Source: Oceanimonas sp052119705 (GTDB taxonomy: Bacteria > Pseudomonadota > Gammaproteobacteria > Enterobacterales > Aeromonadaceae). From it: 64,000 bases of DNA. The notes under the pieces were generated by a model that searched no databases, was not told the DNA's origin, and saw nothing but the letters and a program-made list of their open reading frames with translations. Every line of letters begins with the position of its first letter. The stretch's first letter is position 1. Both the position numbers and the translations under genes were made by a program. This document shows, piece by piece, positions 15,361 through 24,609 of this stretch. The DNA lies in assembly GCF_052119705.1 (NCBI RefSeq), contig NZ_JBGQOP010000006.1, positions 1 to 64,000 of the forward strand. The letters run 5' to 3'.

Positions 15361-16086
15361 ATGTCTAGTTTTACCTCCCCAAGCCTGCCGCTAATTGATG
15401 ACTTTGTCGCGCAAAAGTGTGACGAAGTGATACAAATACTCTACCAAGATGACCATATACTGCTGATCAATAAGCCCAGTGGATTGCTGAGTTTATCGGG
15501 TAAAAACCCGCAGAACTGGGATTCGGTACACTTTCGCTTAGTGCATGGGCGCCTAGTACAGGGGCAAGTCGGCGTCAGCCCAGCATTTGCCCAAGCTAAG
15601 TTGCCGCATCGCCTAGACTTAGGCACCTCCGGCGTTATGGTGGTGGCGTTGAACGCCAATTCCGCAACACATCTTAATAAGCAGTTTCAAACGGGCAGAA
15701 TTCAAAAGCGCTATCTGGCCATGCTGGAAGGTTGGGTAGCGGCGGATAGTGGAGAAATTAACGCGCCGATCGCTAAAGATGCCGCTTTGTTTCCGCGGGT
15801 AAAAATTTGCTCTACGGGCAAGGCATCATGCAGTGAATATCAGGTATTAGCGCGGTTAAGCGCGCCTAAACGCACCTTGGTGCAGTTTACGCCCCGCACT
15901 GGGCGTACCCATCAATTGCGCATTCACAGCCTAAGCGTTGGTCATCCCATTTTGGGCTGCGACTTATATCAAAATGCCCGCAGCGAACAGTGTGCCGAGC
16001 GCTTACTGTTACACGCCAGCGACCTGTATTTTACGCATCCCCACACTGGCGAGCCGATGCATGGCCACAGCCCTAGTCCGTTTTAG
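15361..16086 (+). CDS. rluA: RluA family pseudouridine synthase
   Basis: A 241-residue pseudouridine synthase. Motif I LLINKPSGLLSL is at 34-45, motif II HRLDLGTSGVMV (83-94) carries the catalytic D86, and RTGRTHQLRIHSLSVGHPILGCDLY is the C-terminal RNA-binding core. No S4 domain is present, as in RluA, which modifies 23S rRNA U746 and tRNA U32. Target assignment to RluA rather than TruC or another relative is by length only. The gene begins with ATG directly after a weak GAGAA. Confidence 0.85.
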   Translation: MSSFTSPSLPLIDDFVAQKCDEVIQILYQDDHILLINKPSGLLSLSGKNPQNWDSVHFRLVHGRLVQGQVGVSPAFAQAKLPHRLDLGTSGVMVVALNANSATHLNKQFQTGRIQKRYLAMLEGWVAADSGEINAPIAKDAALFPRVKICSTGKASCSEYQVLARLSAPKRTLVQFTPRTGRTHQLRIHSLSVGHPILGCDLYQNARSEQCAERLLLHASDLYFTHPHTGEPMHGHSPSPF

Positions 16087-16264
16087 TCATGGGTGCGGTA
16101 ATGGCGTGATAACTGATGCCATGACTAATAATAATGTGGTTTGTTAATTCTGAGACAGCTAAAGTATGTATCTGCTTTTATAGCGCTGCTATTTATTGCT
16201 CACCCACCTATAGCCCACACATTTCTAGCGCCCCATCTCTAGCGCACCCATCCTGAGTATTCGA

Positions 16265-16885
16265 ATGACAGACGCCCGTACCTATAAGATCAGACCGACA
16301 CGCAGTGAAATGCAGCAGCTTCCCGCTTTTAGTGGCCTTACATTGGCGCAAATTCATGTGCTGGCAGGCCCGGAAGACGTCGCCGTGGCGCGTGAGCACT
16401 TAAGCCAATGCCAAGTGCTGGGCTTTGATACCGAGAGTAAGCCCACCTTTCAGGTGGGCGAGCTGAGTATAGGGCCGCACTTGGTGCAATTAGCCTCCAG
16501 TGAACGGGGGTATTTGTTTCAGCTAAACGATGCTGCGAGCAATCAATTATTGGTCGAATTATTAAGCTCAGAGCAGATACTAAAGGTCGGTTTTGGCTTA
16601 AAATCCGACCGTGGCCCTTTGCAGCGTAAACTCGGCATCGAGCTGGCGGGGCTCCATGAGTTATCGAATCGCGTGAAGCAGCTGGGCTATCAGCATCCGG
16701 TTGGGCTGCAAGGAGCCGTGGCCATCTTGCTGGGCCAATATTTGGCCAAGTCCAAACGCATAGCGCTGTCTAATTGGGCAAATCCTCTATTAAGCTCAGG
16801 CCAATTACGGTATGCGGCCAACGACGCTTATGCGAGCTTGCGCATTTATCAGGCGCTGGCGCAGTTAGCTGCTAGCGCAACATAG
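16265..16885 (+). CDS. 3'-5' exonuclease, RNase D-like DEDD family
   Basis: A 206-residue single-domain exonuclease. Exo I is GFDTESKP with D55 and E57, Exo II is GFGLKSDRGPLQ, and Exo III is LRYAANDAYASLRIY, of the DEDDy type. There is no HRDC domain, so it is not full RNase D but resembles the stand-alone exonuclease domain proteins. The substrate, RNA or DNA, is unknown. The opposing gene ends 13 bases downstream. Confidence 0.87.
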   Translation: MTDARTYKIRPTRSEMQQLPAFSGLTLAQIHVLAGPEDVAVAREHLSQCQVLGFDTESKPTFQVGELSIGPHLVQLASSERGYLFQLNDAASNQLLVELLSSEQILKVGFGLKSDRGPLQRKLGIELAGLHELSNRVKQLGYQHPVGLQGAVAILLGQYLAKSKRIALSNWANPLLSSGQLRYAANDAYASLRIYQALAQLAASAT

Positions 16886-16898
16886 GTGAGTTTGAGTA

Positions 16899-17999
16899 TT
16901 ATTTCGGCACAGGCACGTCTTTTTTACTGACGTTTTCTTGTGCCATCTTCTGCTCGGCCAAGTGCTTATCGGTGGCGTTTGCATGCAAATGGGCTCGACC
17001 ATTATCCTGATGCAAGTGCAAACTGAGCGAGGTGAACAGTGCGAAGTGATCCGATCCTTTAAGGGAGAGTCGCTTGATGCTGACCAGCCTAAAGTGATGG
17101 CTGTGAAACAAGTGATCCAGTGGCCAACGAATAAATGTGTGTTGGGCATTAAAGGTATTAAACATGCCACGCCCAATTCGCGGATCGAGCAAGCCACTGA
17201 CTTTTCTAAACAAGCGGGTGGTGGATGACCATGCCACATCGTTTAAGTCGCCGGCCACTATCACCGGCAGCTCACACTCAGCCACGCGCTTTCCTACGGC
17301 CAATAGCTCTGCATCACGGGGGGCTGACTCGTCATTTTCAGCCGGGCTGGGCGGCGCTGGATGTAAAAAATGGGCGCGTACCTGATCACCGCTTTTTAGT
17401 GTGATCAAGCAATGCATAGAAGGCACATCTTCTTCTACTAAGTAACGGATTGTTTGATCTGTTAGCGCCAGTCGAGAGTAAACGTGCATGCCATATAAGT
17501 TTTCCAGTGGGCATTGAATTTGGTACGGATAATCAGCGGCTAGCGATGAGAGCTGTTCTTGCCACCAAAGGTTAGACTCTAGCGTAACTAAGATGTCCGG
17601 CTGATGTTTTTTTACCAAACTCAGTAGGCTGTCTGCATGGCGATTGGTGGCCAATACGTTGGCATTAAGTAGCGTTAAGGTAAGGTGAGCGTGCGGGTGA
17701 GTGTTAGTTTTCACTTCTTTAGGATAAAGGCGGGTATAAGGCAAAATCCACCACAGGTGATAGATCAAGTAGCTGAGGTTTAACAACAGCAGTGACCAAC
17801 TGGCAACTTGCTTAAAGTCTAGGCGCCACAGAGCAAGCAAGCTGAGCAAGCTAATAGCGCTAATAAACTGCAGTCTTGGAAAGTCTAAGCCTCGTACCCA
17901 CCAAGCTGGGTTTTGCCACAAAGGCAATAAAGTCACTAAGCTGGTTACGGCCGTGGCCAGCCAAAATATCGTTAACTCCATAACTGGCGTCATCTCCAT
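16899..17999 (-). CDS. Endonuclease/exonuclease/phosphatase family membrane protein
   Basis: A protein of up to 366 residues. Three hydrophobic segments cover roughly residues 8-27, 40-57 and 65-85. A periplasmic or cytoplasmic EEP domain follows: LTLLNANVLATNRHADSLL, ILVTLES, YGMHVYSRL, VIVAGDLNDVAWSSTTR (metal-binding Asp/Asn) and IRWPLDHLFHS with the DH pair. Such proteins act as phosphodiesterases or nucleases at the envelope. Starts at 17999, 17993 or 17981 are possible; none has an ideal ribosome site. Confidence 0.82.
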   Translation of the reverse strand: MEMTPVMELTIFWLATAVTSLVTLLPLWQNPAWWVRGLDFPRLQFISAISLLSLLALWRLDFKQVASWSLLLLNLSYLIYHLWWILPYTRLYPKEVKTNTHPHAHLTLTLLNANVLATNRHADSLLSLVKKHQPDILVTLESNLWWQEQLSSLAADYPYQIQCPLENLYGMHVYSRLALTDQTIRYLVEEDVPSMHCLITLKSGDQVRAHFLHPAPPSPAENDESAPRDAELLAVGKRVAECELPVIVAGDLNDVAWSSTTRLFRKVSGLLDPRIGRGMFNTFNAQHTFIRWPLDHLFHSHHFRLVSIKRLSLKGSDHFALFTSLSLHLHQDNGRAHLHANATDKHLAEQKMAQENVSKKDVPVPK

Positions 18000-18068
18000 T
18001 AACCGTTTTTTGACGGCCTAAAGCGTATTTAAAGGCCAGCTTACTGTCATACATTGGCACATAATCTT

Positions 18069-18344
18069 ACCTGATTACCCACAAAGCTCAGCCATATATC
18101 AGTGAGTTCAGTATCAATAAATTCAATAGGTTACAGGGAGGTGCCGCCTCTTCGGTAAAGAATATGAGGCTCAGTTTGGTGTTTTGACCTTGTAGGGGCC
18201 AATTTATTCGGCCCGGTTTGGTGTTTTGGTCTAAATCTAAACCTCAGTAACAGCCAGCAAAGCTGGCCAGCCGAATAAATTGGCTGCTACAAAAGACAAA
18301 CCAAAACAACGCGCATCATGGCTGAAGTTCATACGTAATCAGGT
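18069..18344. mobile_element. MITE-like element, copy 1 (276 bp)
   Basis: Perfect 10-bp ends ACCTGATTAC and GTAATCAGGT extend into about 29 bp of imperfect terminal inverted repeat. AATCTT is present on both outer sides (18063-18068 and 18345-18350), a perfect 6-bp target duplication. Inside lies an inverted pair built on GCCAATTTATTCGGC / GCCGAATAAATTGGC. No open frame of note, so movement would need a transposase supplied elsewhere. It fills most of the 18000-18525 spacer. Confidence 0.85.
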
Positions 18345-18525
18345 AATCTTAAACATTCTGCAGCGAAAGCCAATGTAATAAGCTAAAAATCAAGCTTGTG
18401 GCGCGTTTTCAAGGGGCAACAAGCTTATGTGCTGTCTGTTATGCTCAGGCGTGATGTGTTGGTTTGATCGCCAAGTTACCCCCTATAACAATGAGCTTAA
18501 CGCTTATGGAAGATAAGGAAGGCAT

Positions 18526-19395
18526 GTGTTTATCTGGGAAGGCGTGACTGAATTTGTGGCCGTAGCTGAGCTCGAAAGTTTTACGCAAGCGGCCAAACGG
18601 TTAAATATTTCTACCGCACAGGTGAGTCGTCAAGTGAGTGCGCTAGAAGCGCGCTTGGCCATCAAGCTGTTTTATCGCACCACCCGTAAGGTATCCGTCA
18701 CCGAAGCGGGCCAACAATATTATCAGCATTGCCGCTTAGCCCTTGATGGGCTGGAAGAAGCTGAGCGCACCCTGACGGAGTTGCAACAAGCCCCCCAAGG
18801 GCGACTTAAGTTAACGGCGCCCGTGACCTTTGGGGAAAAAACCATAGCGCCGCTGGTGAATGACTTTCTCCTGCGCTACCCCAAGCTAGAAGTGCAAATG
18901 CAGCTTACCAATCAAAAACTTGACTTGGTGGCCGAGGGTTATGACTTGGCGGTGCGCTTGGGTAAGCTTGATGACTCCAGCATGATGGCCAAACGACTCG
19001 GCTCGCGTACTCAATATGTGTGCGCCTCGCCCGACTACTTAGCGGCCCATGGCGCGCCGCAGCTATTAGCCGAGCTGGACGGCCACAATTGCCTGTTGGG
19101 TAATTTAGATTACTGGCGTTTTCAAGAGCTGGGTCAAGCGCGTAATGTGCGGGTAAAAGGCAATATGCGCTGCAATAGCGGTTGGGCGCTGCTGGATGCG
19201 GCCTTAAAGGGTATAGGACTAGTACAGTTGCCGGACTACTACGTGCAACCCGCCTTGGCTGCGGGCACGTTGGTGGCGATATTAGCGGAATTTCAAGAGC
19301 CAGATGATGGCATTTGGGCGCTTTATCCCCATAACCGTCATCTGTCGCCTAAGGTAAGATTGCTACTGGATTTTTTAAGTGAGGCGTTGAGCTAA
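18526..19395 (+). CDS. LysR-family transcriptional regulator
   Basis: A 289-residue LysR-type regulator. The N-terminal winged helix reads EFVAVAELESFTQAAKRLNISTAQVSRQVSALEARL and is followed by RTTRKVSVTEAGQQYY. The effector domain covers about 90-289, with the LKLTAPVTFGEKTIAPLV and DLAVRLGKLDDSSM segments typical of the CrgA/DsdC-like subgroup. GTG start with AAGGAA nearby. No divergent gene is close by, so the target is not evident. Confidence 0.9.
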   Translation: MFIWEGVTEFVAVAELESFTQAAKRLNISTAQVSRQVSALEARLAIKLFYRTTRKVSVTEAGQQYYQHCRLALDGLEEAERTLTELQQAPQGRLKLTAPVTFGEKTIAPLVNDFLLRYPKLEVQMQLTNQKLDLVAEGYDLAVRLGKLDDSSMMAKRLGSRTQYVCASPDYLAAHGAPQLLAELDGHNCLLGNLDYWRFQELGQARNVRVKGNMRCNSGWALLDAALKGIGLVQLPDYYVQPALAAGTLVAILAEFQEPDDGIWALYPHNRHLSPKVRLLLDFLSEALS

Positions 19396-19670
19396 GGTCG
19401 ATTGCACAGTTTATAAGAGTCATGTTGGTGCAGCGTAAATTGTATAAAAAGCAAGCTGGCTGTCTGATCTCTTTTTACATCTAGGTGTTAATTTTTTGTA
19501 ACTTAATCCTCCTTTCCCCACTCTTATAGAGAGCGATAAACACATCAGCAAGGAGGCGTCTGGCACTAAACGGGTAAGTGGCACTCAGCAGAATGAAGCA
19601 AGGGTGCAGTAATAGTGCAGTTTTACGGTAAAAACGGTTAACTCGGCTTGAATAAGAAGGGGAAGCTCAC

Positions 19671-19874
19671 ATGAAAACTCACATGAAATCCTTGGTATCT
19701 CTGGCGTTTTCGGCCATGTTTGCGCTTATGCTGATCCCAGCACAGTCAAACACAGTCCTTACAGACTCAGCGGTGGTAATTCAAACCTTGTCGGCAGGGG
19801 ATGGTGTAGATAATCGTCAATGTCGCATGCTGGAAAAACAAGATAAACCACTGCCTGGCTTTTGTGGGCCTTAA
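19671..19874 (+). CDS. Small secreted protein of unknown function
   Basis: A 67-residue protein with a signal peptide (basic MKTHMKS, hydrophobic LAFSAMFALMLIPA, then QSN). The mature part of about 40 residues ends in a short Cys pair, RQCRMLEKQDKPLPGFCGP. GGGGAAG lies six bases before the ATG, and a strong terminator follows. The second ATG four codons later could also start. I do not recognise a family. Confidence 0.6.
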   Translation: MKTHMKSLVSLAFSAMFALMLIPAQSNTVLTDSAVVIQTLSAGDGVDNRQCRMLEKQDKPLPGFCGP

Positions 19875-19928
19875 GGTGACACGATAACGGACGACTCAAT
19901 GTCAGCAAGATGGCGCGCAGGGGCAAAG

Positions 19929-19963
19929 AAAGGGCCAAACTGAGTACAGTTTGGCCCTTTCTG
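19929..19963 (+). terminator. Rho-independent terminator
   Basis: AAAGGGCCAAACTG and CAGTTTGGCCCTTT make a perfect 14-bp stem with an AGTA loop. It follows the small secreted protein gene and may also end the converging GST gene. Confidence 0.88.
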
Positions 19964-20024
19964 TATAATTAGCATGATTCATAGTGAATGTATTTTTTGA
20001 CGCTTGAGTTTATGGTCTTTAACG

Positions 20025-20624
20025 CTAGTGGGCACCCTGTACGTTTTTTACCGCGTCACGCGTGGCGATGTGGGCCAAATAAGCCTGCAGTGCGGGGTAG
20101 GGCGCAAGATCTACGGCCAAATGCGGGCACCAGCTCAATACTACATATAAATAGGCATCAGCCACCGTAAACTGCTGGCCCATTAAGTAGTCATGTTGAC
20201 TGAGGTGCTTATCCAAATAGGCGGCGCGCGGCGAAAACTTATCCTGTATGGCACCGCGTACCTGTTGTTCAAACACCGGATTAAACAAGAGCCCTAACGT
20301 TTTATGCACTTCTGAGTTAATAAAGCCCAGCCACTCTTGCAAGCGATAACGCGCTAATGTGCCGCTGGCTGGCGCCAACTGAGCGGCTGGATTTTGGTCG
20401 GCAATATATTGTAAGAGAGCGATATTTTCGGTGAGGTATTCGCCGTTATCCAGCTCTAATACCGGCACATAGCCTTTGGGGTTAATATCAGATAAATGCC
20501 GACCATCGGGCAGCTGGCGGTTACCGGCTAGGCTGAGTTTAACCAGTGAAAAATCGACACCGGCTTCGAGCAAGCAGATATGAGCGGCCATAGAGCAAGA
20601 GCCGGGGGCGCTGTAGAGCTTCAT
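20025..20624 (-). CDS. Glutathione S-transferase (beta class-like)
   Basis: A 199-residue GST. The thioredoxin-like N-domain begins MKLYSAPGSCSMAAH, where C10 is the beta-class catalytic cysteine. PVLELDNGEYLTENIALLQYI is the glutathione-binding SNAIL/TRAIL equivalent. The all-helical C-domain holds the N-capping FTVADAYLYVVLSW. It conjugates glutathione or reduces mixed disulphides. Reads away from ybaN. Confidence 0.9.
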   Translation of the reverse strand: MKLYSAPGSCSMAAHICLLEAGVDFSLVKLSLAGNRQLPDGRHLSDINPKGYVPVLELDNGEYLTENIALLQYIADQNPAAQLAPASGTLARYRLQEWLGFINSEVHKTLGLLFNPVFEQQVRGAIQDKFSPRAAYLDKHLSQHDYLMGQQFTVADAYLYVVLSWCPHLAVDLAPYPALQAYLAHIATRDAVKNVQGAH

Positions 20625-20782
20625 GATATTTCTCCTAATCGAGCTGAACTTACGGAGGGTGAGTCAGCTGAATATAGTATTTTTTTGAACTCATGAGCAG
20701 GCTGGTTGATGATTGATGCGGTTAGACTGCCCCTAAAGCACGGCTTTTGTTATGCTAGGTACTGCGTTAAAAAGGAGAGAAG

Positions 20783-21163
20783 ATGCGCATCCTATTTGCT
20801 TTGTTGGGTGGCTTGGCGTTGTTGTTAGGTCTCATAGGCGTGTTTTTGCCGGTGATGCCCACTACGCCCTTTGTGTTGCTAGCGGCGTTTTTCTTTAGTA
20901 AGTCTTCGCCACGGATTCATGCTTGGCTGGTCAATCACCCTTGGTGTGGCCCCTTGATCCAAGACTGGCAAACCCATAAAGGGGTTCGAGCCCATATTCG
21001 CCGTCGCGCACTCTGGATGATGGCGATAAGCTTTTGCTTTTCGATGTATGTTATTCCGCTGTGGCAGGTGAGAGTGGGCTTAGGCTTGGTTTTTTTATTG
21101 GTGGTGATTTGGTTTTTGCGGTTGCCGGTTATAGACGGGCCATCGAAGGTAGTGTTGAAATAA
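20783..21163 (+). CDS. ybaN: YbaN family inner membrane protein (DUF454)
   Basis: A 126-residue membrane protein with the DUF454 pattern GLIGVFLPVMPTTPFVLLAAFFFSKSSPRIHAWLVNHPWCGPLIQDWQ. Hydrophobic segments are near 4-25, 30-45, 78-95 and 98-115. Function unknown. It begins the conserved ybaN-apt-dnaX-ybaB-recR order. AAGGAGAG precedes the ATG. Confidence 0.92.
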   Translation: MRILFALLGGLALLLGLIGVFLPVMPTTPFVLLAAFFFSKSSPRIHAWLVNHPWCGPLIQDWQTHKGVRAHIRRRALWMMAISFCFSMYVIPLWQVRVGLGLVFLLVVIWFLRLPVIDGPSKVVLK

Positions 21164-21352
21164 TCAGGGGGCTGATACCAAAACTCTCACAAAACCAACG
21201 GTAGTACACCCATATAAACAAAATTGCATTGCAACAAGCTAGGCCCTAAGCTAGCCGGCATGCCCACAGCAGCCCGCCTATTTGGCGGTGTCAGTCTGCT
21301 TGATGGCACTTTTTCGCAGCTATTCTTTCGTGTCTATAGGGACGGTTTTATT

Positions 21353-21430
21353 ATGAAACTTCTCACTGTTAATCTTCTCTCTATGCACCTTCTGACCATG
21401 AACCCTCTGATTATGAAATCGACGCTATGA
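21353..21430 (+). CDS. Possible leader peptide overlapping apt
   Basis: A 25-codon frame, rich in Leu and Met (MKLLTVNLLSMHLLTMNPLI), starts behind GGGACGG and ends with TGA overlapping the apt ATG as ATGA. The apt start has no clear ribosome site of its own. The arrangement suggests translational coupling, but the repeats within this short region could also be chance. Confidence 0.35.
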   Translation: MKLLTVNLLSMHLLTMNPLIMKSTL

Positions 21431-21972
21431 AACAAGAAACATTGAAACTGATTGCCGACAGCATTACCTCCATTGCTGACTATCCTAAAGCTGGGGTGAT
21501 TTTTCGTGATATCACCAGCCTAGTAGAAGACGCTGACGCCTTTAAGGCCAGCATAGATGCCTTGGTCGACTTGTATCGTGATGCGGGCATTAACAAAGTA
21601 TTGGGCACAGAAGCGCGCGGCTTTATCTTTGGCGCACCCGTGGCCGCGGCCTTGGGGGTAGGCTTTATTATGGCGCGCAAACCCAATAAGTTGCCCCGTG
21701 AAGTGATAGAAGTGGCCTACGATCTGGAATACGGCCAAGACAAGCTGCAAATTCATGTGGATGCCATCGCACCCGGTGAAAAAGTGCTGATCATCGACGA
21801 CTTACTGGCCACGGGCGGCACGGTAGAAGCGGCGGTAAAATTAGTGCGCCGCTGCGGCGGAGAAGTGCAAGAAGCGGCCTTTGTGATAGCGCTGCCCGCC
21901 TTGGGTGGCCTGCAACGCCTCAATAAAATGGGTATTCGCGTGAACAGCCTAGTGCAGTTTGATGGGCAATAA
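21427..21972 (+). CDS. apt: Adenine phosphoribosyltransferase
   Basis: A 181-residue enzyme that converts adenine and PRPP to AMP for purine salvage. FRDIT (26-30), GTEARGFIFGAPVA (60-73), and the PRPP-binding loop VLIIDDLLATGGTVEA (120-135) are all present. Length matches the family. It sits 27 bases before dnaX, probably in one operon. See the overlapping leader peptide for the unusual start region. Confidence 0.95.
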   Translation: MKQETLKLIADSITSIADYPKAGVIFRDITSLVEDADAFKASIDALVDLYRDAGINKVLGTEARGFIFGAPVAAALGVGFIMARKPNKLPREVIEVAYDLEYGQDKLQIHVDAIAPGEKVLIIDDLLATGGTVEAAVKLVRRCGGEVQEAAFVIALPALGGLQRLNKMGIRVNSLVQFDGQ

Positions 21973-21999
21973 TTCACTAACTATGGTCACTCACTACCG

Positions 22000-24570
22000 A
22001 TGAATTATCAGGTTCTCGCCAGAAAATGGCGCCCTCAGCGTTTTACCGATGTTATTGGCCAACAGCATGTATTGACGGCCCTCGTCAACGCGCTTTCGCA
22101 AGGGCGTTTGCATCACGCCTATTTATTTAGCGGTACCCGTGGCGTGGGTAAGACCTCGATTGCGCGGCTGTTGGCCAAGGCGCTGAACTGCGATAAGGGC
22201 ATTACCCCTGAGCCCTGTGGTGTGTGCAGCAGCTGTGTGGAAATCGAGCAAGGGCGCTTCGTTGATTTATTAGAAATTGACGCCGCCAGCCGTACTAAGG
22301 TGGAAGACACCCGTGAGTTGCTCGATAACGTGCAATATCAGCCGGCACGGGGTCGCTTTAAGGTATACTTGATTGATGAAGTACACATGTTGTCGCGCCA
22401 CAGCTTTAACGCTTTGCTAAAAACCTTGGAAGAGCCGCCACCGCATGTGAAGTTTTTGCTGGCCACCACGGATCCACAAAAACTGCCGATCACTATTTTA
22501 TCGCGCTGCTTACAATTTCATTTAAAAAGTCTGGCCCCTGAGCTAATTGATGGCCAGCTGCAGCATATTTTGCGCCAAGAGCACTTGCCCTTTGAGGTAG
22601 AAGCCACGGCGGCCTTGGCGCGCGCGGCAGATGGCAGCGTGCGCGATGCCCTGAGCTTAACGGATCAAGCACTGGCCTTTGGTAATGGCGAAATTAGGCT
22701 TGTGCAAGTGGAAGCTATGCTGGGCAACCTTAACCATAACCAGTTAATGAGCTTAGTGAATGCGCTGTTGTCGGGCGATGGCGCCGCTATGCTGGCGCAA
22801 GTGGGTGAGCTGGCCAGCATGGGGCCTGATTACGATCATATTCATAAAGAGCTGGTGGGCTTTTGGCATCAATTAGCCTTGGCACAAATCGTGCCGGCCC
22901 AGCCTTTGCTGCCTTATGCCAGTGAGCTAAATCGCTTGGCGCCATTAATTTCGCCGGAACACATCCAGCTTTTTTACCAGATTTGTTTACAAGGGCGTAA
23001 AGACTTGCCCTTTGCCGCCGATGGTCGCGCGGCATTAGAAATGACCTTGCTGCGCAGCTTGGCGTTTCAGCCTAACGCGGCATTAGCGTCGCCGCCGAGT
23101 GCGGCGTCTGCGACTGTTATTGCCAACACGGCCGATACTGTCAACACAGGCGAGTCGCCAGTTACCAGTACGGCTGAGGCTGCTGTAAAAAAGCCTGAGC
23201 CGCCGCGCATCATGCCCGCTTCAATCGCGTCGGAGCCCACCTCTGCAACCGTGACTCATGAGGCGGTTTCTGCCTTGATGCCTGAGTTGGATACGCACTC
23301 AGAGTCGGGTTTGCAGCCTGAGTCTGATGCGCAGTTGGCGGCCCAGCTTTATCACGAGCAAGACACCATTTTAGCGCAAGCCGTTCAGTTTGGTTATGAA
23401 CCCAAGGCGGTGATGGCGCCTGTGTCCGTTGAGTCTGCGGCTAGCGAGCAGGATGAGTTTGAGGCGGCACCGCCGTCTGCTATTACGCCTCCCCAGGCAG
23501 AGGTACCGACCACAGCGGCGCCAGATATTGCCGATCCGGCGGCGGCTAACGTGGCAAAGATTCGCAGCTTGTTGCAAACCCGTAATCGGTTGCGTAGCCA
23601 AGATACGACCGACTCAGCCGCACCTCTCGATGCCAGTCGCCAAGCTAAGCCCAGCTATACAGCACCCATAGCTAAGCCAGCAGCACCGGCCAATGGGAGT
23701 CAGCAGGTTACCGATGCACACACTGGGGAGCCCAGATCAGGGCTGGCGCCAGTGACAAGGCCGACCCCGAGTCAAGCAGGGTTGAGTGGCAGCCTAGACC
23801 AGAACTTAAACCAGCAAGGCGTTGAGTTGCCGCCACTGGATGCCTATAACGACATGGCCAACCAGCAAGAAGATGATGATCTGCCGCCTTGGTTGGATGA
23901 TGCAGGTGTCGGCCCATCCCAGCCCACATCTTGGCAACCCAATGTTTCTGCTGCCAGCGGCGCGCTTGGTGCGACTCAGGTCGCGCCCTTGCGTGCAGCG
24001 TCTTCGCCCAAAACGACGACTGCGCAGCCCAAGGTACAGGTTGCACGCACAGAAGCGGGAGCGACGAATCCGACAGCCACTGGCGCGCCGCTTAATTTTG
24101 GTACCGCGACCGGCTTGCGGCCGGCGCCGTCAAAAACGGCCACCGATCCCGAGCCCTTAAAACCCAGCAGCTTGCTGATTCAGGCCACGGATGCCTGGAC
24201 TTCATTGGTGGCACAGTTGCCTTTGGGGGGCTTATTACGCCAATTAGCCATGCACTCTAGCCTTGAGCAGCAAGCGGCTAATCAGTGGCAATTGTGGCTA
24301 AAGCCCGAGCACCGTCATTTATTAAATGATAGCGCCCGTGATGAGCTGGCAGCCCTGTTGAGCGAACAGCAGCAAACCGCCATTAGCTTGCAGGTGCAAG
24401 TGGGTGAGCAGTCGGGTAGCCTAACGCCGTTTGAGATTGAGCAGCAGCTCTATCAAAATGCGATAAGCCAAGCAAAAGATGAAATAGAGGCCGATGATGC
24501 GGTACAATTTTTGATATCTCGCTTTGCGGCTGAATTAGATCGCGACAGCATAGAACCTATGGCGCAGTAA
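22000..24570 (+). CDS. dnaX: DNA polymerase III subunits tau and gamma
   Basis: An 856-residue tau subunit, the clamp-loader ATPase. Walker A GTRGVGKT is at 45-52, the zinc cysteines are C64, C73, C76 and C79, Walker B LIDEVH at 124-129, and the SRC sensor at 168-170. Domain III runs to about residue 365. A long Ala/Pro/Thr-rich linker (370-710) leads to the C-terminal alpha-binding domain. A programmed frameshift signal at 23187 would yield a gamma subunit of 399 residues. It is the third gene of the ybaN-apt-dnaX-ybaB-recR cluster. Confidence 0.96.
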   Translation: MNYQVLARKWRPQRFTDVIGQQHVLTALVNALSQGRLHHAYLFSGTRGVGKTSIARLLAKALNCDKGITPEPCGVCSSCVEIEQGRFVDLLEIDAASRTKVEDTRELLDNVQYQPARGRFKVYLIDEVHMLSRHSFNALLKTLEEPPPHVKFLLATTDPQKLPITILSRCLQFHLKSLAPELIDGQLQHILRQEHLPFEVEATAALARAADGSVRDALSLTDQALAFGNGEIRLVQVEAMLGNLNHNQLMSLVNALLSGDGAAMLAQVGELASMGPDYDHIHKELVGFWHQLALAQIVPAQPLLPYASELNRLAPLISPEHIQLFYQICLQGRKDLPFAADGRAALEMTLLRSLAFQPNAALASPPSAASATVIANTADTVNTGESPVTSTAEAAVKKPEPPRIMPASIASEPTSATVTHEAVSALMPELDTHSESGLQPESDAQLAAQLYHEQDTILAQAVQFGYEPKAVMAPVSVESAASEQDEFEAAPPSAITPPQAEVPTTAAPDIADPAAANVAKIRSLLQTRNRLRSQDTTDSAAPLDASRQAKPSYTAPIAKPAAPANGSQQVTDAHTGEPRSGLAPVTRPTPSQAGLSGSLDQNLNQQGVELPPLDAYNDMANQQEDDDLPPWLDDAGVGPSQPTSWQPNVSAASGALGATQVAPLRAASSPKTTTAQPKVQVARTEAGATNPTATGAPLNFGTATGLRPAPSKTATDPEPLKPSSLLIQATDAWTSLVAQLPLGGLLRQLAMHSSLEQQAANQWQLWLKPEHRHLLNDSARDELAALLSEQQQTAISLQVQVGEQSGSLTPFEIEQQLYQNAISQAKDEIEADDAVQFLISRFAAELDRDSIEPMAQ
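23187..23233 (+). promoter_or_regulatory. Programmed -1 frameshift site making the gamma subunit
   Basis: The slippery heptamer A AAA AAG occupies 23187-23193 in the zero frame (codons 397 and 398). After a -1 slip the next codons are GCC and TGA, so translation stops at once after Ala399. GAGG lies a few bases upstream as a possible stimulatory Shine-Dalgarno. CCGCCGCG (23200-23207) and CGCGTCGG (23226-23233) can form a stem with one mismatch just downstream. This copies the E. coli dnaX arrangement. Confidence 0.85.
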
Positions 24571-24609
24571 TGCGGCGTATTTTTATCCCTTAAGAAAGAG
24601 TGAGCAGAT

